Source: Streptomyces mayonensis (lineage in GTDB: Bacteria > Actinomycetota > Actinomycetes > Streptomycetales > Streptomycetaceae). From it: 42,448 nucleotides of DNA. This document shows, piece by piece, positions 15,551 through 24,101 of the stretch. The stretch spans positions 1 to 42,448 of the forward strand of contig NZ_JACBYP010000075.1 of the NCBI RefSeq assembly GCF_018982965.1. The letters are read 5' to 3'. Numbering within the stretch: position 1 is the first letter of the stretch; every line of letters begins with the position of its first letter. The notes below the pieces were generated by a model that made no database searches, was not told the DNA's origin, and saw only the letters and a list, made by a program, of their open reading frames with translations. The position numbers were made by a program, and so were the translations under genes.

Positions 15551-16581
15551 GGCGTGGCTCCGTCGGTCGCCGCCGCGGGCCGGTCGGCTTGGGCGCCTTC
15601 GGCGGCTTCGGCGGCCCCGGCCGTTCCGGTTGCTCCGGCTGCCCCGTCGGCTCCGGCGGCCTCGGCGGCCTCGTCCAGGAGGCGGGCGGCGCGTTCCACG
15701 TGCGGGGGCAGGGGTCTGCGGGCGCGCAGGGCGGCGGGCAGCCGGAGCAGTGTCTCGCGCAGGGCCTGCCGGGCGGACGGGTCGCGGCGGGCCTCGGCGG
15801 CGAGGGCGCGGGTGCGGGCGAGCGTGTGCGGCAGGGGGCGGCGCAGCCAGGCGGTGAGGAGTTCGTTGCGGCGTACGACGGCGGACCTGCCGGTGCGGGG
15901 GCCCGGGTCGGGGTGGTGGTGGGCGGTCACGTCGGGGCAGTGCGTGACGCCCCAGCCGCGGGCGGCGAGGTCGTAGGCGAGCAGGGTCTCCTCGGCGCCG
16001 AAGAAGAGCAGCGGGTGGTAGCCCCCGGCGTCGAGGTAGGCCTCGCGGCGGGCGACGGCGGCGCAGCCGAGGAAGCCGAGCACCTGGGTGCCGGGGAGGT
16101 CGGTGGCCGTGCCGAGCGGGGAACGGGCGAGCAGGTCGTTGAGGGGGTCCGCGGTGTCGGCGGGTCCCACGAGGGTGCGGGCGGCGAGCAGGCCGAGGCG
16201 GCGATGCCGCTCGAAGTGCCGGGCGGCGGTGGAGAGTGCGCCGGGCGCCCACCAGGAGTCGTCGTCGCTGAACGCGACGTACGGGGTTCTGAGCGCGCGG
16301 ACTCCGTGGGTACGGGCGAGGGCGCCCCGGTTGGCCGGCAGCGCGAGGACACGGACCTGCGGGAAGTCGCGGGCCAGCATGGCGCGGGTGTCGTCGGTGG
16401 AGGCGTTGTCGACGACGAGGACCTCGGGCCGCTCGGGCAGGGCGAGCAGGTTCCGTACGGTCACGGCGAGGCTCGCGGACCGGTCGCGGGTGGCGATGAC
16501 GACACCGACGGTGGCGGGTCCGACCGGGTCGGGACGGGTCCGGTCGCGGAGGGCCGCCGTGCCGTGCACACCGTGGTTCAT
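15547..16581 (-). CDS. Glycosyltransferase family 2
   Basis: A 344-residue GT-A enzyme parallel to the next gene: VGVVIATRDRSASLAVTVRNLL, VVDNASTDDTRAML, the DxD-type VAFSDDDSWWAPGAL, and FFGAEETLLAYDLAARGWGV. The shared SDDDSWWAPG/CDDDSWWGPG motif argues for tandem duplication of the two genes. The last ~40 residues are Ala/Gly-rich and encoded by degenerate short repeats (15590-15670), again a repetitive C-terminus. ATG 16581 overlaps the upstream stop by 4 bases. It is predicted cytoplasmic, adding a sugar to a glycan precursor; specificity cannot be read. Confidence 0.93.
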   Translation of the reverse strand: MNHGVHGTAALRDRTRPDPVGPATVGVVIATRDRSASLAVTVRNLLALPERPEVLVVDNASTDDTRAMLARDFPQVRVLALPANRGALARTHGVRALRTPYVAFSDDDSWWAPGALSTAARHFERHRRLGLLAARTLVGPADTADPLNDLLARSPLGTATDLPGTQVLGFLGCAAVARREAYLDAGGYHPLLFFGAEETLLAYDLAARGWGVTHCPDVTAHHHPDPGPRTGRSAVVRRNELLTAWLRRPLPHTLARTRALAAEARRDPSARQALRETLLRLPAALRARRPLPPHVERAARLLDEAAEAAGADGAAGATGTAGAAEAAEGAQADRPAAATDGATP

Positions 16582-17669
16582 GGTGCCTCTTCCGGGGCGT
16601 CGGTCGGGTTCGGGGCATCGGGTGCGTCGAGGGGGCCGAGCGCGTCGAGTGCGTCGAGTGCGTCCAGGACCTCGTCGGGGGTGATCCGCAGCAGTGCGGG
16701 GTCGGTCTCGTGGCCGTGCGGGTCGCCGTCGGGGCCCGGGTGCCACAGGGCGCGGTGCCGGGGATCGGGCGGCGGGCCCCAGCGGCTGGGCGGGACGGGG
16801 CCGAAGAGGGTCACGGAGGGGGTGCCGTGGGCGACGGCGAGGTGGGCGATGCCGGTGTCGCCGCTGACGACGGCGTGGGCTTCGGCGACCAGGGCGGAGA
16901 GCCGTTCGTAGGGCGGGCCGCCGCCGAAGACGTCCGTGTCGGGCAGGTCGGCGAGCTTGGCCAGCCGGGCCACCAGGTCCCCCTCGTCCGCTCCCCCGGT
17001 GACGACGACCCGGTGTCCGCGGACGCGCAGTGCCTCGGCGACGGCCGCGTACCGGGCCACGGGCCAGCACCGGGAGGGGGCGCCTGCACCGGGGTGCAGG
17101 ACGACGGCGCCGGGGGCGGGCGAGGGTGCGTCCGGGTGCGGCAGTCGCAGGTCGGCGGGGTCGGCTTCGATGCCGTACGCGCGCAGCAGCCGGCACCAGC
17201 GGTCGCGTTCGTGTTCCTCCGGGTACCAGGGCGGCCCTTCGACCTCCGGGGTGGCGGGGTGTGCGAAGGCCAGCAGCCTGCGTGGGCGCAGGCGGGCCAG
17301 GAGGCGGTGGCTGGGCGGGCCGTTGCCGTGCAGGTCGACGGCGACGTCCGGGGGCGGTCCGGTCCAGTCCAGGGCACGCGGGACGGCGCGGCCGGGTTCC
17401 TCGGCGGGCAGGACCCGGTCCACGGCGCCGGTCGCGGCGGCGACGGGGGCCAGCCCGGCCGGCCCGGCCAGCACCAGTTCGTGCCGGGGGTGGGCCCGCC
17501 GCAGTGCCCGTAGCGCGGGCACCCCGGCCAGCAGGTCCCCGAGCCCGAGCGCCCGCAGCACGAGCACCCGGCCCGCCGGCCGTCCGGCACCGGCCGGCGC
17601 CACGCTCCGCGGCGGATGCACCGGGTCGCCCGTCGCCGGGCCGCCCGCGCACGGGCGGGGGGCGGTCAT
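16578..17669 (-). CDS. Glycosyltransferase family 9 (heptosyltransferase-like)
   Basis: A 363-residue GT-B enzyme of the ADP-heptose:LPS heptosyltransferase family. It has the LRALGLGDLLAGVPALRALRRAHP N-terminal signature (about residues 39-62), VVLHPGAGAPSRCWPVARYAA starting the C-terminal domain, and VSGDTGIAHLAVAHGTPSVTLFGP with the conserved D..H nucleotide-binding region. The C-terminus ends in DALDALDALGPLDAPDAP from 9-bp repeats (16620-16670). ATG 17669 has GGAGGG upstream and overlaps the kinase stop. With GmhA, HldE and GmhB in the same operon, heptose is the likely donor sugar; this is inferred from family and neighbours. Confidence 0.92.
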   Translation of the reverse strand: MTAPRPCAGGPATGDPVHPPRSVAPAGAGRPAGRVLVLRALGLGDLLAGVPALRALRRAHPRHELVLAGPAGLAPVAAATGAVDRVLPAEEPGRAVPRALDWTGPPPDVAVDLHGNGPPSHRLLARLRPRRLLAFAHPATPEVEGPPWYPEEHERDRWCRLLRAYGIEADPADLRLPHPDAPSPAPGAVVLHPGAGAPSRCWPVARYAAVAEALRVRGHRVVVTGGADEGDLVARLAKLADLPDTDVFGGGPPYERLSALVAEAHAVVSGDTGIAHLAVAHGTPSVTLFGPVPPSRWGPPPDPRHRALWHPGPDGDPHGHETDPALLRITPDEVLDALDALDALGPLDAPDAPNPTDAPEEAP

Positions 17670-19048
17670 CGGGCGCCCTCCGCCGCGCGGGCCAGCAGGG
17701 CCGTGGAGGAGTGGCCGTCGAGGTAGGGCAGGAGGACCGCCTGGCCGCCCCACTCCTGGAGGAGGGCCGCCTCGGGAAGGTCGGCGCCCGCGTAGTCGCC
17801 GCCCTTCACCCAGACGTCGGGGCGCAGGTCGCCGAGGAGGCGTTCGGGGGTGTCCTCGTCGAAGACGGCGACCGCATCGACGCAGGCGAGGGCGCGCAGC
17901 ACGCGGACCCGGTCGGCCAGGGAGTTGACGGGGCGTCCGTCGCCCTTGCGGCGCCGGACGGACGCGTCGGAGTTGACGCAGACGACCAGGCAGTCGCCGA
18001 GCCGCCGGGCGGCCTGGAGGAGGCCGACGTGTCCGGCGTGGAGCAGGTCGAAGCAGCCGCCTGCGGCGACGACCGTGCCGTGCTCGGCGCGGACCCGGGT
18101 GGCCAGGGCGCGGGGGTCGTCGGTGTCGGGCGGCGGGTCGGCCGGAGGGCCGGACTCGGCGGGTGGCAGGGCTCCCGCCCCGCCCGCGGCGACGAACGTG
18201 GTCGCCGCGCGCACCGCGCCTTCGACGGCCTCCCCCACCAGTGCCCCGTCGGCGAGCAGCCCGGCGGCGGTGGCGGCGAAGCGGTCGCCCGCACCGCAGG
18301 AGTCGCCGTGGTGGGCGGCGGGTGCGGGGACGAGCAGCGGATGCTCGCCGTAGGAGAGGAGGGCGCCGCGCGGTCCGAGGGTCACGGCCACCGCGGACAC
18401 CCGCCAGTCGCGGACCAGGGCGGCGGCGTCCAGCGCGGCGGCGCGCAGGCCGCCGGAGGGCCTCGCGGTGTGCTCTGCGAAGGCGTGGGCCTCCTTCTCG
18501 GCGGGCGTCACCAGCCGGGTGCCGGGGACCGGCGGGCCTCCGCGCGGGTGCGGGTCCCAGACCAGCGGGGGGCGTTCGGCGAGCACGTCGCGCAGGGCGT
18601 CGGCCGCTCCCCGGCCGTAGTCGGATACCAGGACGGCCCGGGCGGAGCGCAGCGCGGCGCGGGCCTCGTCCGTGGCCTCACCGGCCCGGCCGACACCGCG
18701 GTCCAGGCGGACGACGGGCCGGTCCTGGGCCAGGACGCGGGTCTTCTCGGGCAGCTCGCCGGTGAGCGGCAGTGCGATCAACCTCACCCAGGGTGCGAGC
18801 AGTTCGCGCAGGGCGGCACCGGCCGGTCCGTCGCCCACGCCGGTGATCAGTGTGACGTCGCGGCCGTCGCGGGCGGCGAGGTACGCGGTGAGGGCGGCGC
18901 CTCCGGGGCGGAGGCGTTCCGCGCACTCGGACACGACCGGGACCGGCGCGTCCGGGGCGAGCCGGTCGGCGGAGCCGGTCAGGTCGCGGTCGAGGAGCGC
19001 GTCGCCGACCACGACGAGCGGCGCCCGCCCTCCCGTCCGCCGGGTCAC
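17666..19048 (-). CDS. hldE: HldE-like bifunctional sugar kinase / nucleotidyltransferase
   Basis: A 460-residue fusion matching HldE (RfaE). Residues 1-310 are a PfkB/ribokinase domain: PLVVVGDALLDRDLTGSADRLAPDAPVPVV, then HHGDSCGAGDRFAATAAG with the catalytic Asp of GAGD. Residues ~325-460 are a cytidylyltransferase-like domain: VVAAGGCFDLLHAGHVGLLQAARRLGD (HxGH nucleotide-binding motif), VNSDASVRRRKGDGRPVN and VWVKGGDYAGADLPE. HldE phosphorylates heptose 7-phosphate at C1 and later transfers a nucleotide to heptose 1-phosphate. The start is GTG 19048, overlapping the upstream stop by 4 bases. ADP is the usual product nucleotide in the family; a different one cannot be excluded. Confidence 0.9.
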   Translation of the reverse strand: MTRRTGGRAPLVVVGDALLDRDLTGSADRLAPDAPVPVVSECAERLRPGGAALTAYLAARDGRDVTLITGVGDGPAGAALRELLAPWVRLIALPLTGELPEKTRVLAQDRPVVRLDRGVGRAGEATDEARAALRSARAVLVSDYGRGAADALRDVLAERPPLVWDPHPRGGPPVPGTRLVTPAEKEAHAFAEHTARPSGGLRAAALDAAALVRDWRVSAVAVTLGPRGALLSYGEHPLLVPAPAAHHGDSCGAGDRFAATAAGLLADGALVGEAVEGAVRAATTFVAAGGAGALPPAESGPPADPPPDTDDPRALATRVRAEHGTVVAAGGCFDLLHAGHVGLLQAARRLGDCLVVCVNSDASVRRRKGDGRPVNSLADRVRVLRALACVDAVAVFDEDTPERLLGDLRPDVWVKGGDYAGADLPEAALLQEWGGQAVLLPYLDGHSSTALLARAAEGAR

Positions 19049-19941
19049 CGCCGCGTCCCCTTCCCTCGGGCGCCGTCGCCTCGGACCCCGTCGCCTCGGG
19101 CGCCGTCACCCCGGGCTCCATTGCCTCGGGCGTCGTCACGGGTGCCGGTGCCGCGTGTGCCGTTACCGGGCGCTCCGTTGCCCGTTGCGCCGCTGCCCCG
19201 GGCCCCGTTACCGGGCGCACCGTCCGGCCGTACGCCGTCCCGACGTACTCCCTCTCGACGTACGCCGTCCGGATGCGCACCGTTCTGACGCGCACCGCCC
19301 CCTCGTACGCCGTTCTGGCGGGCGCCGTTCTGGCGCGCACCGCTCCCCCGGTCCGCACCCGCGGCAGCGGACCGGGCCAGGGCCGTGTCGAAGGCCGCGC
19401 AGATCATGTGGACGGCGACCAGGTGGATCTCCTGGACGGTGGCGGTCGAGGGGGCGTCCACGCACAGGGACTCGTCGCTGCCCGCCATCAGCGGGTTGGG
19501 GGCGCAGCCGGTGAGCGCCCACACCCGGACCCCGGCGGCGCGGGCGGCGTCCGCGGCGGACAGCAGGTTGGCGCTGGCGCCGCTGGTGGACAGCAGCATC
19601 AGGACGTCGCCGGCGCGGCCGTGGGCGCGGACCTGCCGGGCGAACACCTCGTCGACGCCGTAGTCGTTGGCGATGGCGGTGGTGCTGGAGGTGTCGGCGT
19701 GCAGCGCGATCGCGGAGAACGGCGGGCGGTCGTCCTGGTAGCGGCCGACGAGTTCGGCGGTCAGGTGCTGTGCCTGGGCGGCGCTGCCGCCGTTGCCCGC
19801 GGCGAGCAGCCGGCCGCCGCCGCCCAGCACGGCCGCGAGCCGCTCGCCCCAGCGCTGGGTGGTGTGCGCCGAGGCGCGGAACGCCCCCAGCGCGTCCAGG
19901 AGTTCGTCGCAGTGCCCGACGACGGGCGGATGCACGGTCAT
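19045..19941 (-). CDS. gmhA: Sedoheptulose 7-phosphate isomerase with long repeat tail
   Basis: A 298-residue protein; the family is usually about 190-200 residues. Residues 1-195 are a SIS-domain GmhA: LAAGNGGSAAQAQHLTAELVGRY, MLLSTSGASANLLSAADAARAAGV, and VQEIHLVAVHMICAAFD with the conserved catalytic Glu and His. It isomerises sedoheptulose 7-phosphate to D-glycero-D-manno-heptose 7-phosphate, the first committed step. The last ~100 residues are pentapeptide-like repeats (GARQN, GVRRD, GARGD and variants) encoded by a 15-bp array and are not part of the family. ATG 19941 overlaps the upstream stop by 4 bases. Confidence 0.9.
   Translation of the reverse strand: MTVHPPVVGHCDELLDALGAFRASAHTTQRWGERLAAVLGGGGRLLAAGNGGSAAQAQHLTAELVGRYQDDRPPFSAIALHADTSSTTAIANDYGVDEVFARQVRAHGRAGDVLMLLSTSGASANLLSAADAARAAGVRVWALTGCAPNPLMAGSDESLCVDAPSTATVQEIHLVAVHMICAAFDTALARSAAAGADRGSGARQNGARQNGVRGGGARQNGAHPDGVRREGVRRDGVRPDGAPGNGARGSGATGNGAPGNGTRGTGTRDDARGNGARGDGARGDGVRGDGARGKGTRR
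19066..19365. repeat. 15-bp-period array forming the GmhA C-terminus
   Basis: About 20 degenerate 15-bp units of the type GGCGCACCGTTACCG. On the minus strand they give G(A/V/T)Rxx pentapeptides. The frame is preserved throughout and the array ends close to the gmhA stop codon. Confidence 0.9.
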
Positions 19942-21158
19942 GAGGCGACCTCCGTCGCTACCTGGTGGTCGGCGAGGGTGAGGCGGTACACCTGTTCCGC
20001 GCCGTCGGCGACCCGCGCCCAGGTGTAGTGCCGCAGGACGCGTGCGCGGCCGTTCCTGCCGTACTGGCGGCGCAGCCGTTCGTCGGCGAGGAGTTCGCGG
20101 GCGGCGTCCGCGACGGCACCGGGGTCCTGCGGGGTGACCAGGCGGCCGGTGCCGCCGTCGGCCACCGAGTCGCGGTGGCCGCCGACGTCGGTGGCGAGGA
20201 CGGGCACGCCGCACGCCATCGCCTCCAGCGGCACGATGCCGAAGGGCTCGTAGACCGGGGTGCACAGCACCAGGTCGGCGCTGCGCATCAGCGCGGGCAT
20301 GTCGTCGGGGTGGACGGCGCCGAGGAGCCGGACCCGGTCGGCGACGCCGGTGCGGCGGGCCAGGGCGAGCAGGCGCCGGGCCTCGGGTTCGGCCTCCACG
20401 GCGCCGGCGGGCGGGCCGCCCGCGACGAGGAGTTCGGCGTCGGGGATGTGCGCGAGGGCGCGGACGGCCTGGTCGTATCCCTTGCGGGGGACGAGCCGGC
20501 CGCAGGACAGCAGCCGGTGGCGGCGGTGCCGTTCGGGGGTTCGGCCGGTGTCGGCGGCGGGGTGGAAGTGCTCGGCGTCCACGCCGCAGGGCACGATGGA
20601 GACCTGGCGGGCGGGGACGCCCATGTCGCCGAGTTCCACGACCTCGTCGGTGCAGGTGGCGAGGACCCGTGCGCAGCCGCGGCCGAGTTGGCGTTCGATG
20701 CCGATGCGCTCGTACGGGCTGGTGTCCCGCATGCCCTGGTGGCGCCGCTTGACGGTGCCGAGGGCGTGGAAGGTCTGCACGAGGGGGATGCCGTGCGGGC
20801 GTACGCCGATCCGGGAGGCCATGCCGGACATCCAGAAGTGGGCGTGCACCACGTGGGGCTGCTCGCGGGCGAAGGCGCGGGCCAGGTGGGCGCCGAACGC
20901 GGGCATGTGCGGGAAGAGTTCGTCCTTGGGGACGGAGCGCGGCGGCCCGGCCGGGACGTGCTCGACGACCGCGCCGCCGGGCAGGGCCACCCGGTCGGGC
21001 AGGTCGGCGGCGTCCCGGCGGGTGTAGACCGTGACGTCGTGACCGCGGGCGGCCAACTCCTCGGTGAGGCGGGCCACGTAGACGTTCTGTCCGCCGGCGT
21101 CGACGCCGCCGAGGGCGGCGAGCGGGCTCGCGTGCTCGGACACCATGGCGATCCTCAT
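19938..21158 (-). CDS. Glycosyltransferase family 4 (GT-B)
   Basis: A 406-residue retaining GT-B enzyme. The N-terminal glycine loop is SEHASPLAALGGVDAGGQNVYVARL, typical of sucrose-phosphate-synthase/MshA-like GT4 enzymes, followed by VVHAHFWMSGMAS, and the C-terminal LLSCGRLVPRKGYDQAVRAL and YEPFGIVPLEAMACGVPVLATDVGG (EX7E motif). ATG 21158 follows a strong GGAGGT and overlaps the upstream stop by 4 bases. It is probably cytoplasmic. It adds a sugar from a nucleotide donor to the cluster's glycan; whether the donor is UDP-xylose, heptose or another sugar is not visible. Confidence 0.93.
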   Translation of the reverse strand: MRIAMVSEHASPLAALGGVDAGGQNVYVARLTEELAARGHDVTVYTRRDAADLPDRVALPGGAVVEHVPAGPPRSVPKDELFPHMPAFGAHLARAFAREQPHVVHAHFWMSGMASRIGVRPHGIPLVQTFHALGTVKRRHQGMRDTSPYERIGIERQLGRGCARVLATCTDEVVELGDMGVPARQVSIVPCGVDAEHFHPAADTGRTPERHRRHRLLSCGRLVPRKGYDQAVRALAHIPDAELLVAGGPPAGAVEAEPEARRLLALARRTGVADRVRLLGAVHPDDMPALMRSADLVLCTPVYEPFGIVPLEAMACGVPVLATDVGGHRDSVADGGTGRLVTPQDPGAVADAARELLADERLRRQYGRNGRARVLRHYTWARVADGAEQVYRLTLADHQVATEVAS

Positions 21159-22105
21159 CGGGTCACCTCCTTGAGCAGCCGCTCCCAGTCGTCCAGAAAG
21201 CGGGGCAGCCCGTAGCGGGCCAGGGCCGCCGCACGGGCCCCGTCGCCGACCGTCCGCGCGTGCAGCGGGTCGGCGAGGAAGTCGCGTACGGCGTCGGTCA
21301 GTACGTCGATGCGGTTGGAGACCACACCGGCACCCGGGGGCACGGCCTCGGTCACCTCGGTGGTGGCGAGGGCGACCACGGGCATGCCCAGGTGCATGGC
21401 CTCGAGCAGGGACAGGCCGAGGGAGGTCCAGCGGACGGGGTGGACGTAGACGCGGCGGCGGGCGAGTTCGGTGTGCAGGTCGCCCTGCGGGACGTCCCGC
21501 GTGCGGCAGCGGCCGGGGTCGACGCCGATGTGCTCGGCCAGTTGCCCGGTGCGCATGCCGAACACGTCGAGCGGGGCGGCCCGTGCGAAGGCCGGGAGCA
21601 GGTCCGTGCCGGTGGTGCGGCCGCGCCGGACGGGCTCGTTGACGACGACGGCGGCGCGGTCCAGTTCGCCGGTCCAGCGGTGGCCGGGGTCGACGATGCC
21701 GTGTTCGACGACGGCGGTCGGGGCCCGGCCCGCGTCCCACATCAGGCGGTTGAAGTGGGTGACGTGGACGAGGGTGACGCCGGGGAGGTCCGCGGCGGGG
21801 TGGCGGGTGTGCGGCACGTCGCCGTCGGGGGCGTTGTGCTCCAGGTACACCAGCGGGGGGCGGCGGCCCAGCCAGCGGTCGACGAGGTCGAGTTCGTGCG
21901 GGCGCTGGAGGATCACGAGGTCGACGTCCTCGTCCCGCAGCCGCTCCGGCGGTACTTCGACGACGGAGTCGGGCCAGTCCCAGGTGCGGGCGCGGCCGAG
22001 GCCGTCGGGGCCGCGGTCCGGGGTGACGGGGACGAGGTAGGTGTGCGGGCCCTGCACGAAGGACGTGGTCCACGACCCGTGCACGTGCCAGATCAGGATC
22101 CTCAT
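21155..22105 (-). CDS. Glycosyltransferase (GT-B, family 1/4-like)
   Basis: A 316-residue GT-B protein. The start MRILIWHVHGSWTTSFVQGPHTYL resembles a family whose N-terminus includes WHVHGSW. Later come LVYLEHNAPDG, VTHFNRLMW, VEHGIVDP and the donor-binding VHPVRWTSLGLSLLEAMHLGMPVVAL with the acidic residue of the EX7E-type region. ATG 22105 overlaps the upstream stop by 4 bases. No signal or membrane segment is present. Function is predicted as sugar transfer in the same glycan pathway, with unknown donor. Confidence 0.9.
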   Translation of the reverse strand: MRILIWHVHGSWTTSFVQGPHTYLVPVTPDRGPDGLGRARTWDWPDSVVEVPPERLRDEDVDLVILQRPHELDLVDRWLGRRPPLVYLEHNAPDGDVPHTRHPAADLPGVTLVHVTHFNRLMWDAGRAPTAVVEHGIVDPGHRWTGELDRAAVVVNEPVRRGRTTGTDLLPAFARAAPLDVFGMRTGQLAEHIGVDPGRCRTRDVPQGDLHTELARRRVYVHPVRWTSLGLSLLEAMHLGMPVVALATTEVTEAVPPGAGVVSNRIDVLTDAVRDFLADPLHARTVGDGARAAALARYGLPRFLDDWERLLKEVTR

Positions 22106-23091
22106 GTCTCCCCCATCAGTTTCTCGACGGCGGTGGTCACGTCGGTGGCCGTGACCGTGTTCAGGCAGGGATGGCCGGGGACGGGGCAGTCGCGGGCCCT
22201 GCTGCCGGCGCAGGGTGCGTCCTGGTCGCCCAGCAGGACGTAGGGGACGCCGTGGGGGCGCCAGCGCTCGGCGGGGACGACGGGGGCGAACAGGGAGACG
22301 ACGGGGGTGCCGACGGCGGCGGCGAGGTGGGCGGGGGCCGTGTTGCCGGTGACGACGACGCGGGCGCCCGCGAGGACGCCGGCCAGTTCGGGGGCGCCGG
22401 TGCGGCCGCCGAGGTCGGTGCCGTGCGCGCCGGCGGCGTGTGCGGTGAGGGCGCGCTCGTCGGGGCCGCCGGTGACCAGGACCCGGTGTCCGGCGGCGGC
22501 GAGTTCGCGCACGGCCTCGGCGGCGCGGTCGGGGCTCCAGGCGCGGGCGGGGACGCTGGCGCCGGGGTGGAGGACGACGTAGGGGCCGGGTCCGGTGAGC
22601 GCGTCGGCGGGCGGCGGCGTGTGCACGCGCAGCCGCCCGTCGTCGGTGCCGGGGAACCCGGCCGCGGCGGCGAGGTCGAGGGCGGCCTCGGCCTCGTGGG
22701 CGTGCGGATCGCGCCGGTGGCGCAGGTCGAGCAGGGAGCCGGGGTAGTCCACGCTGTCCGCGGCGATGTACCGGACGCCGGCCAGGCGCAGGACCAGGGC
22801 GGTGGGCAGCGGGGACTGGTGGAAGGAGGTGAGGATCAGCGCCGTGTCGGCGTCGATGCGGTCGGCGAGGGCGTCGATGTCCGCGCGGTTCACCGCGGGC
22901 GGGTCGAAGCCGCCCCACGGCGCGTCCCACACCAGTACCTCGTCGACGCCGGGCAGCAGCCGGGCGGCGGGCGCGCCGCGGGTGCCGCACAGCAGGGTGA
23001 CGTGGTCGGCGCGGGCGGCGACGGCGCGCACGGCGGGTCCGGCGAGCAGCACGTCGCCGAAGCTGTCGAGCCGGGTGACGAGCGCCTTCAT
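22102..23091 (-). CDS. Glycosyltransferase family 9 (heptosyltransferase-like)
   Basis: A 329-residue second GT9 enzyme: MKALVTRLDSFGDVLLAGPAVRAVAA N-terminus, VVLHPGASVPARAWSPDRAAEAV, and VVTGNTAPAHLAAAVGTPVVSLFAP. A cysteine-bearing C-terminal segment, CAGSRARDCPVPGHPCL, resembles the CxxxxxxxCP region found in several GT9 proteins. The start is ATG 23091, fixed by GAGGTCGTC upstream and a 4-base overlap with the gmhB stop. The in-frame codon at 23106 lacks a ribosome site. Heptose is the likely donor, as for the other GT9. Confidence 0.92.
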   Translation of the reverse strand: MKALVTRLDSFGDVLLAGPAVRAVAARADHVTLLCGTRGAPAARLLPGVDEVLVWDAPWGGFDPPAVNRADIDALADRIDADTALILTSFHQSPLPTALVLRLAGVRYIAADSVDYPGSLLDLRHRRDPHAHEAEAALDLAAAAGFPGTDDGRLRVHTPPPADALTGPGPYVVLHPGASVPARAWSPDRAAEAVRELAAAGHRVLVTGGPDERALTAHAAGAHGTDLGGRTGAPELAGVLAGARVVVTGNTAPAHLAAAVGTPVVSLFAPVVPAERWRPHGVPYVLLGDQDAPCAGSRARDCPVPGHPCLNTVTATDVTTAVEKLMGET

Positions 23092-24101
23092 GACGACCTC
23101 CGGCACGGGTCGGGGGCTTCACCGGTCGGTACGGGGGCCGCGGCCGCGGGGCACCCGCCGACGCGGACCCGGCCTTCGTGCGGGCCGGCGGGGGACGAAC
23201 CGTCCGGGGACGGGCCGACGGGGGACAAGCGGTCGCGCGCCGGGCCGGCGGTGGACGAGGGGTCGCCGGCCGGGCCGACACGGGACCAGACGCCACCGAA
23301 CGGACCGGTACGGGACCAGCCGTCACCGGACGGACGAGTACGGGACCAGCCGCCACCCGACGAACCGTCTCGCGACGGGCCGGCAGGGGACGACCCGTCG
23401 CCGGCCGGGCCGACACGGGACCAGACGCCACCGAACGGACCGGTACGAGACGAGCCGTCACCGGACGGGCCAGTACGGGGGGTGCAGCCGATGCGGGACC
23501 GGTCGACGCCGGACGAGCCGTCACCGGACAGGCCCCCGTCGGGCCTGCCGCCGTCGGACGAGCCACCGCCGGGCGGGCCGTCGAGCAGCGACCGTACGGC
23601 CGTCAGGAGGTCGGGTGCCGTGTGGGCGGCCGCCTCCGTCTCCTCGGGGCGGGTGCGGGCGTTGGGGACGAGGATGCCGTGGGCGCCGGCGCGGGCGGCG
23701 GCCTCCGTGTCGGCGCCGATGTCGCCGACGACCGCGCAGTCGGCGGGGTCGGTGCACAGGCGGCCCGCGGCCCACAGGACCAGGCCGGGCCGCGGCTTGC
23801 GGCAGTGGCAGCCGTCGTCGGGACCGTGCGGGCAGATGGCCCAGACGTCGAAGGGGCCGACGAGGTCGTCGATCCGCCGGTTGACGCGCTGGACGTCGGT
23901 GGCGCTGATGAGGCCGCGGGCGACGCCGGACTGGTTGGTGACGACGCCGACGCGGACGCCCCGGGCGCGCAGCAGGGCCACCGCCTCGCGGGCGCCGTCG
24001 ACGGGCCGTACGCGGGCGGGGTCGCCGTTGTACGGGACGTCGTGGACGAGGGTGCCGTCGCGGTCGAAGAGGACGGCCCTGACCTGCCCGGCGGTGTTCA
24101 T
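23088..24101 (-). CDS. gmhB: Heptose bisphosphate phosphatase with long repeat tail
   Basis: A 337-residue protein; family length is about 180. Residues 1-175 are a HAD-superfamily GmhB: VLFDRDGTLVHDVPYN (nucleophile DxD), GVVTNQSGVARGLIS, and ICPHGPDDGCHCRKPRPGLV, the zinc-binding Cys/His loop characteristic of GmhB, then VVGDIGADTEAA. It removes the C7 phosphate of heptose 1,7-bisphosphate between the two HldE steps. The last ~160 residues are Gly/Ser/Pro pentads (GPSGD, GSSRT, GPFGG, VWSRV) encoded by a 15-bp-period array. ATG 24101 overlaps the upstream stop by 4 bases. Confidence 0.9.
   Translation of the reverse strand: MNTAGQVRAVLFDRDGTLVHDVPYNGDPARVRPVDGAREAVALLRARGVRVGVVTNQSGVARGLISATDVQRVNRRIDDLVGPFDVWAICPHGPDDGCHCRKPRPGLVLWAAGRLCTDPADCAVVGDIGADTEAAARAGAHGILVPNARTRPEETEAAAHTAPDLLTAVRSLLDGPPGGGSSDGGRPDGGLSGDGSSGVDRSRIGCTPRTGPSGDGSSRTGPFGGVWSRVGPAGDGSSPAGPSRDGSSGGGWSRTRPSGDGWSRTGPFGGVWSRVGPAGDPSSTAGPARDRLSPVGPSPDGSSPAGPHEGRVRVGGCPAAAAPVPTGEAPDPCRRSS
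23150..23580. repeat. 15-bp-period array forming the GmhB C-terminus
   Basis: About 28 degenerate 15-bp units such as CGGGACCAGCCGTCA and CCGGACGGGCCGGTA. A block giving TGPFGGVWSRVGPAGD on the minus strand occurs twice, so larger duplications have occurred inside the array. It ends about 60 bases before the gmhB stop. Confidence 0.9.

Noticed and set aside
23150..23580. Repetitive array considered as a CRISPR locus
   Set aside because: Units are contiguous 15-bp variants with no unique spacers and they are in frame with gmhB; no cas genes are present.
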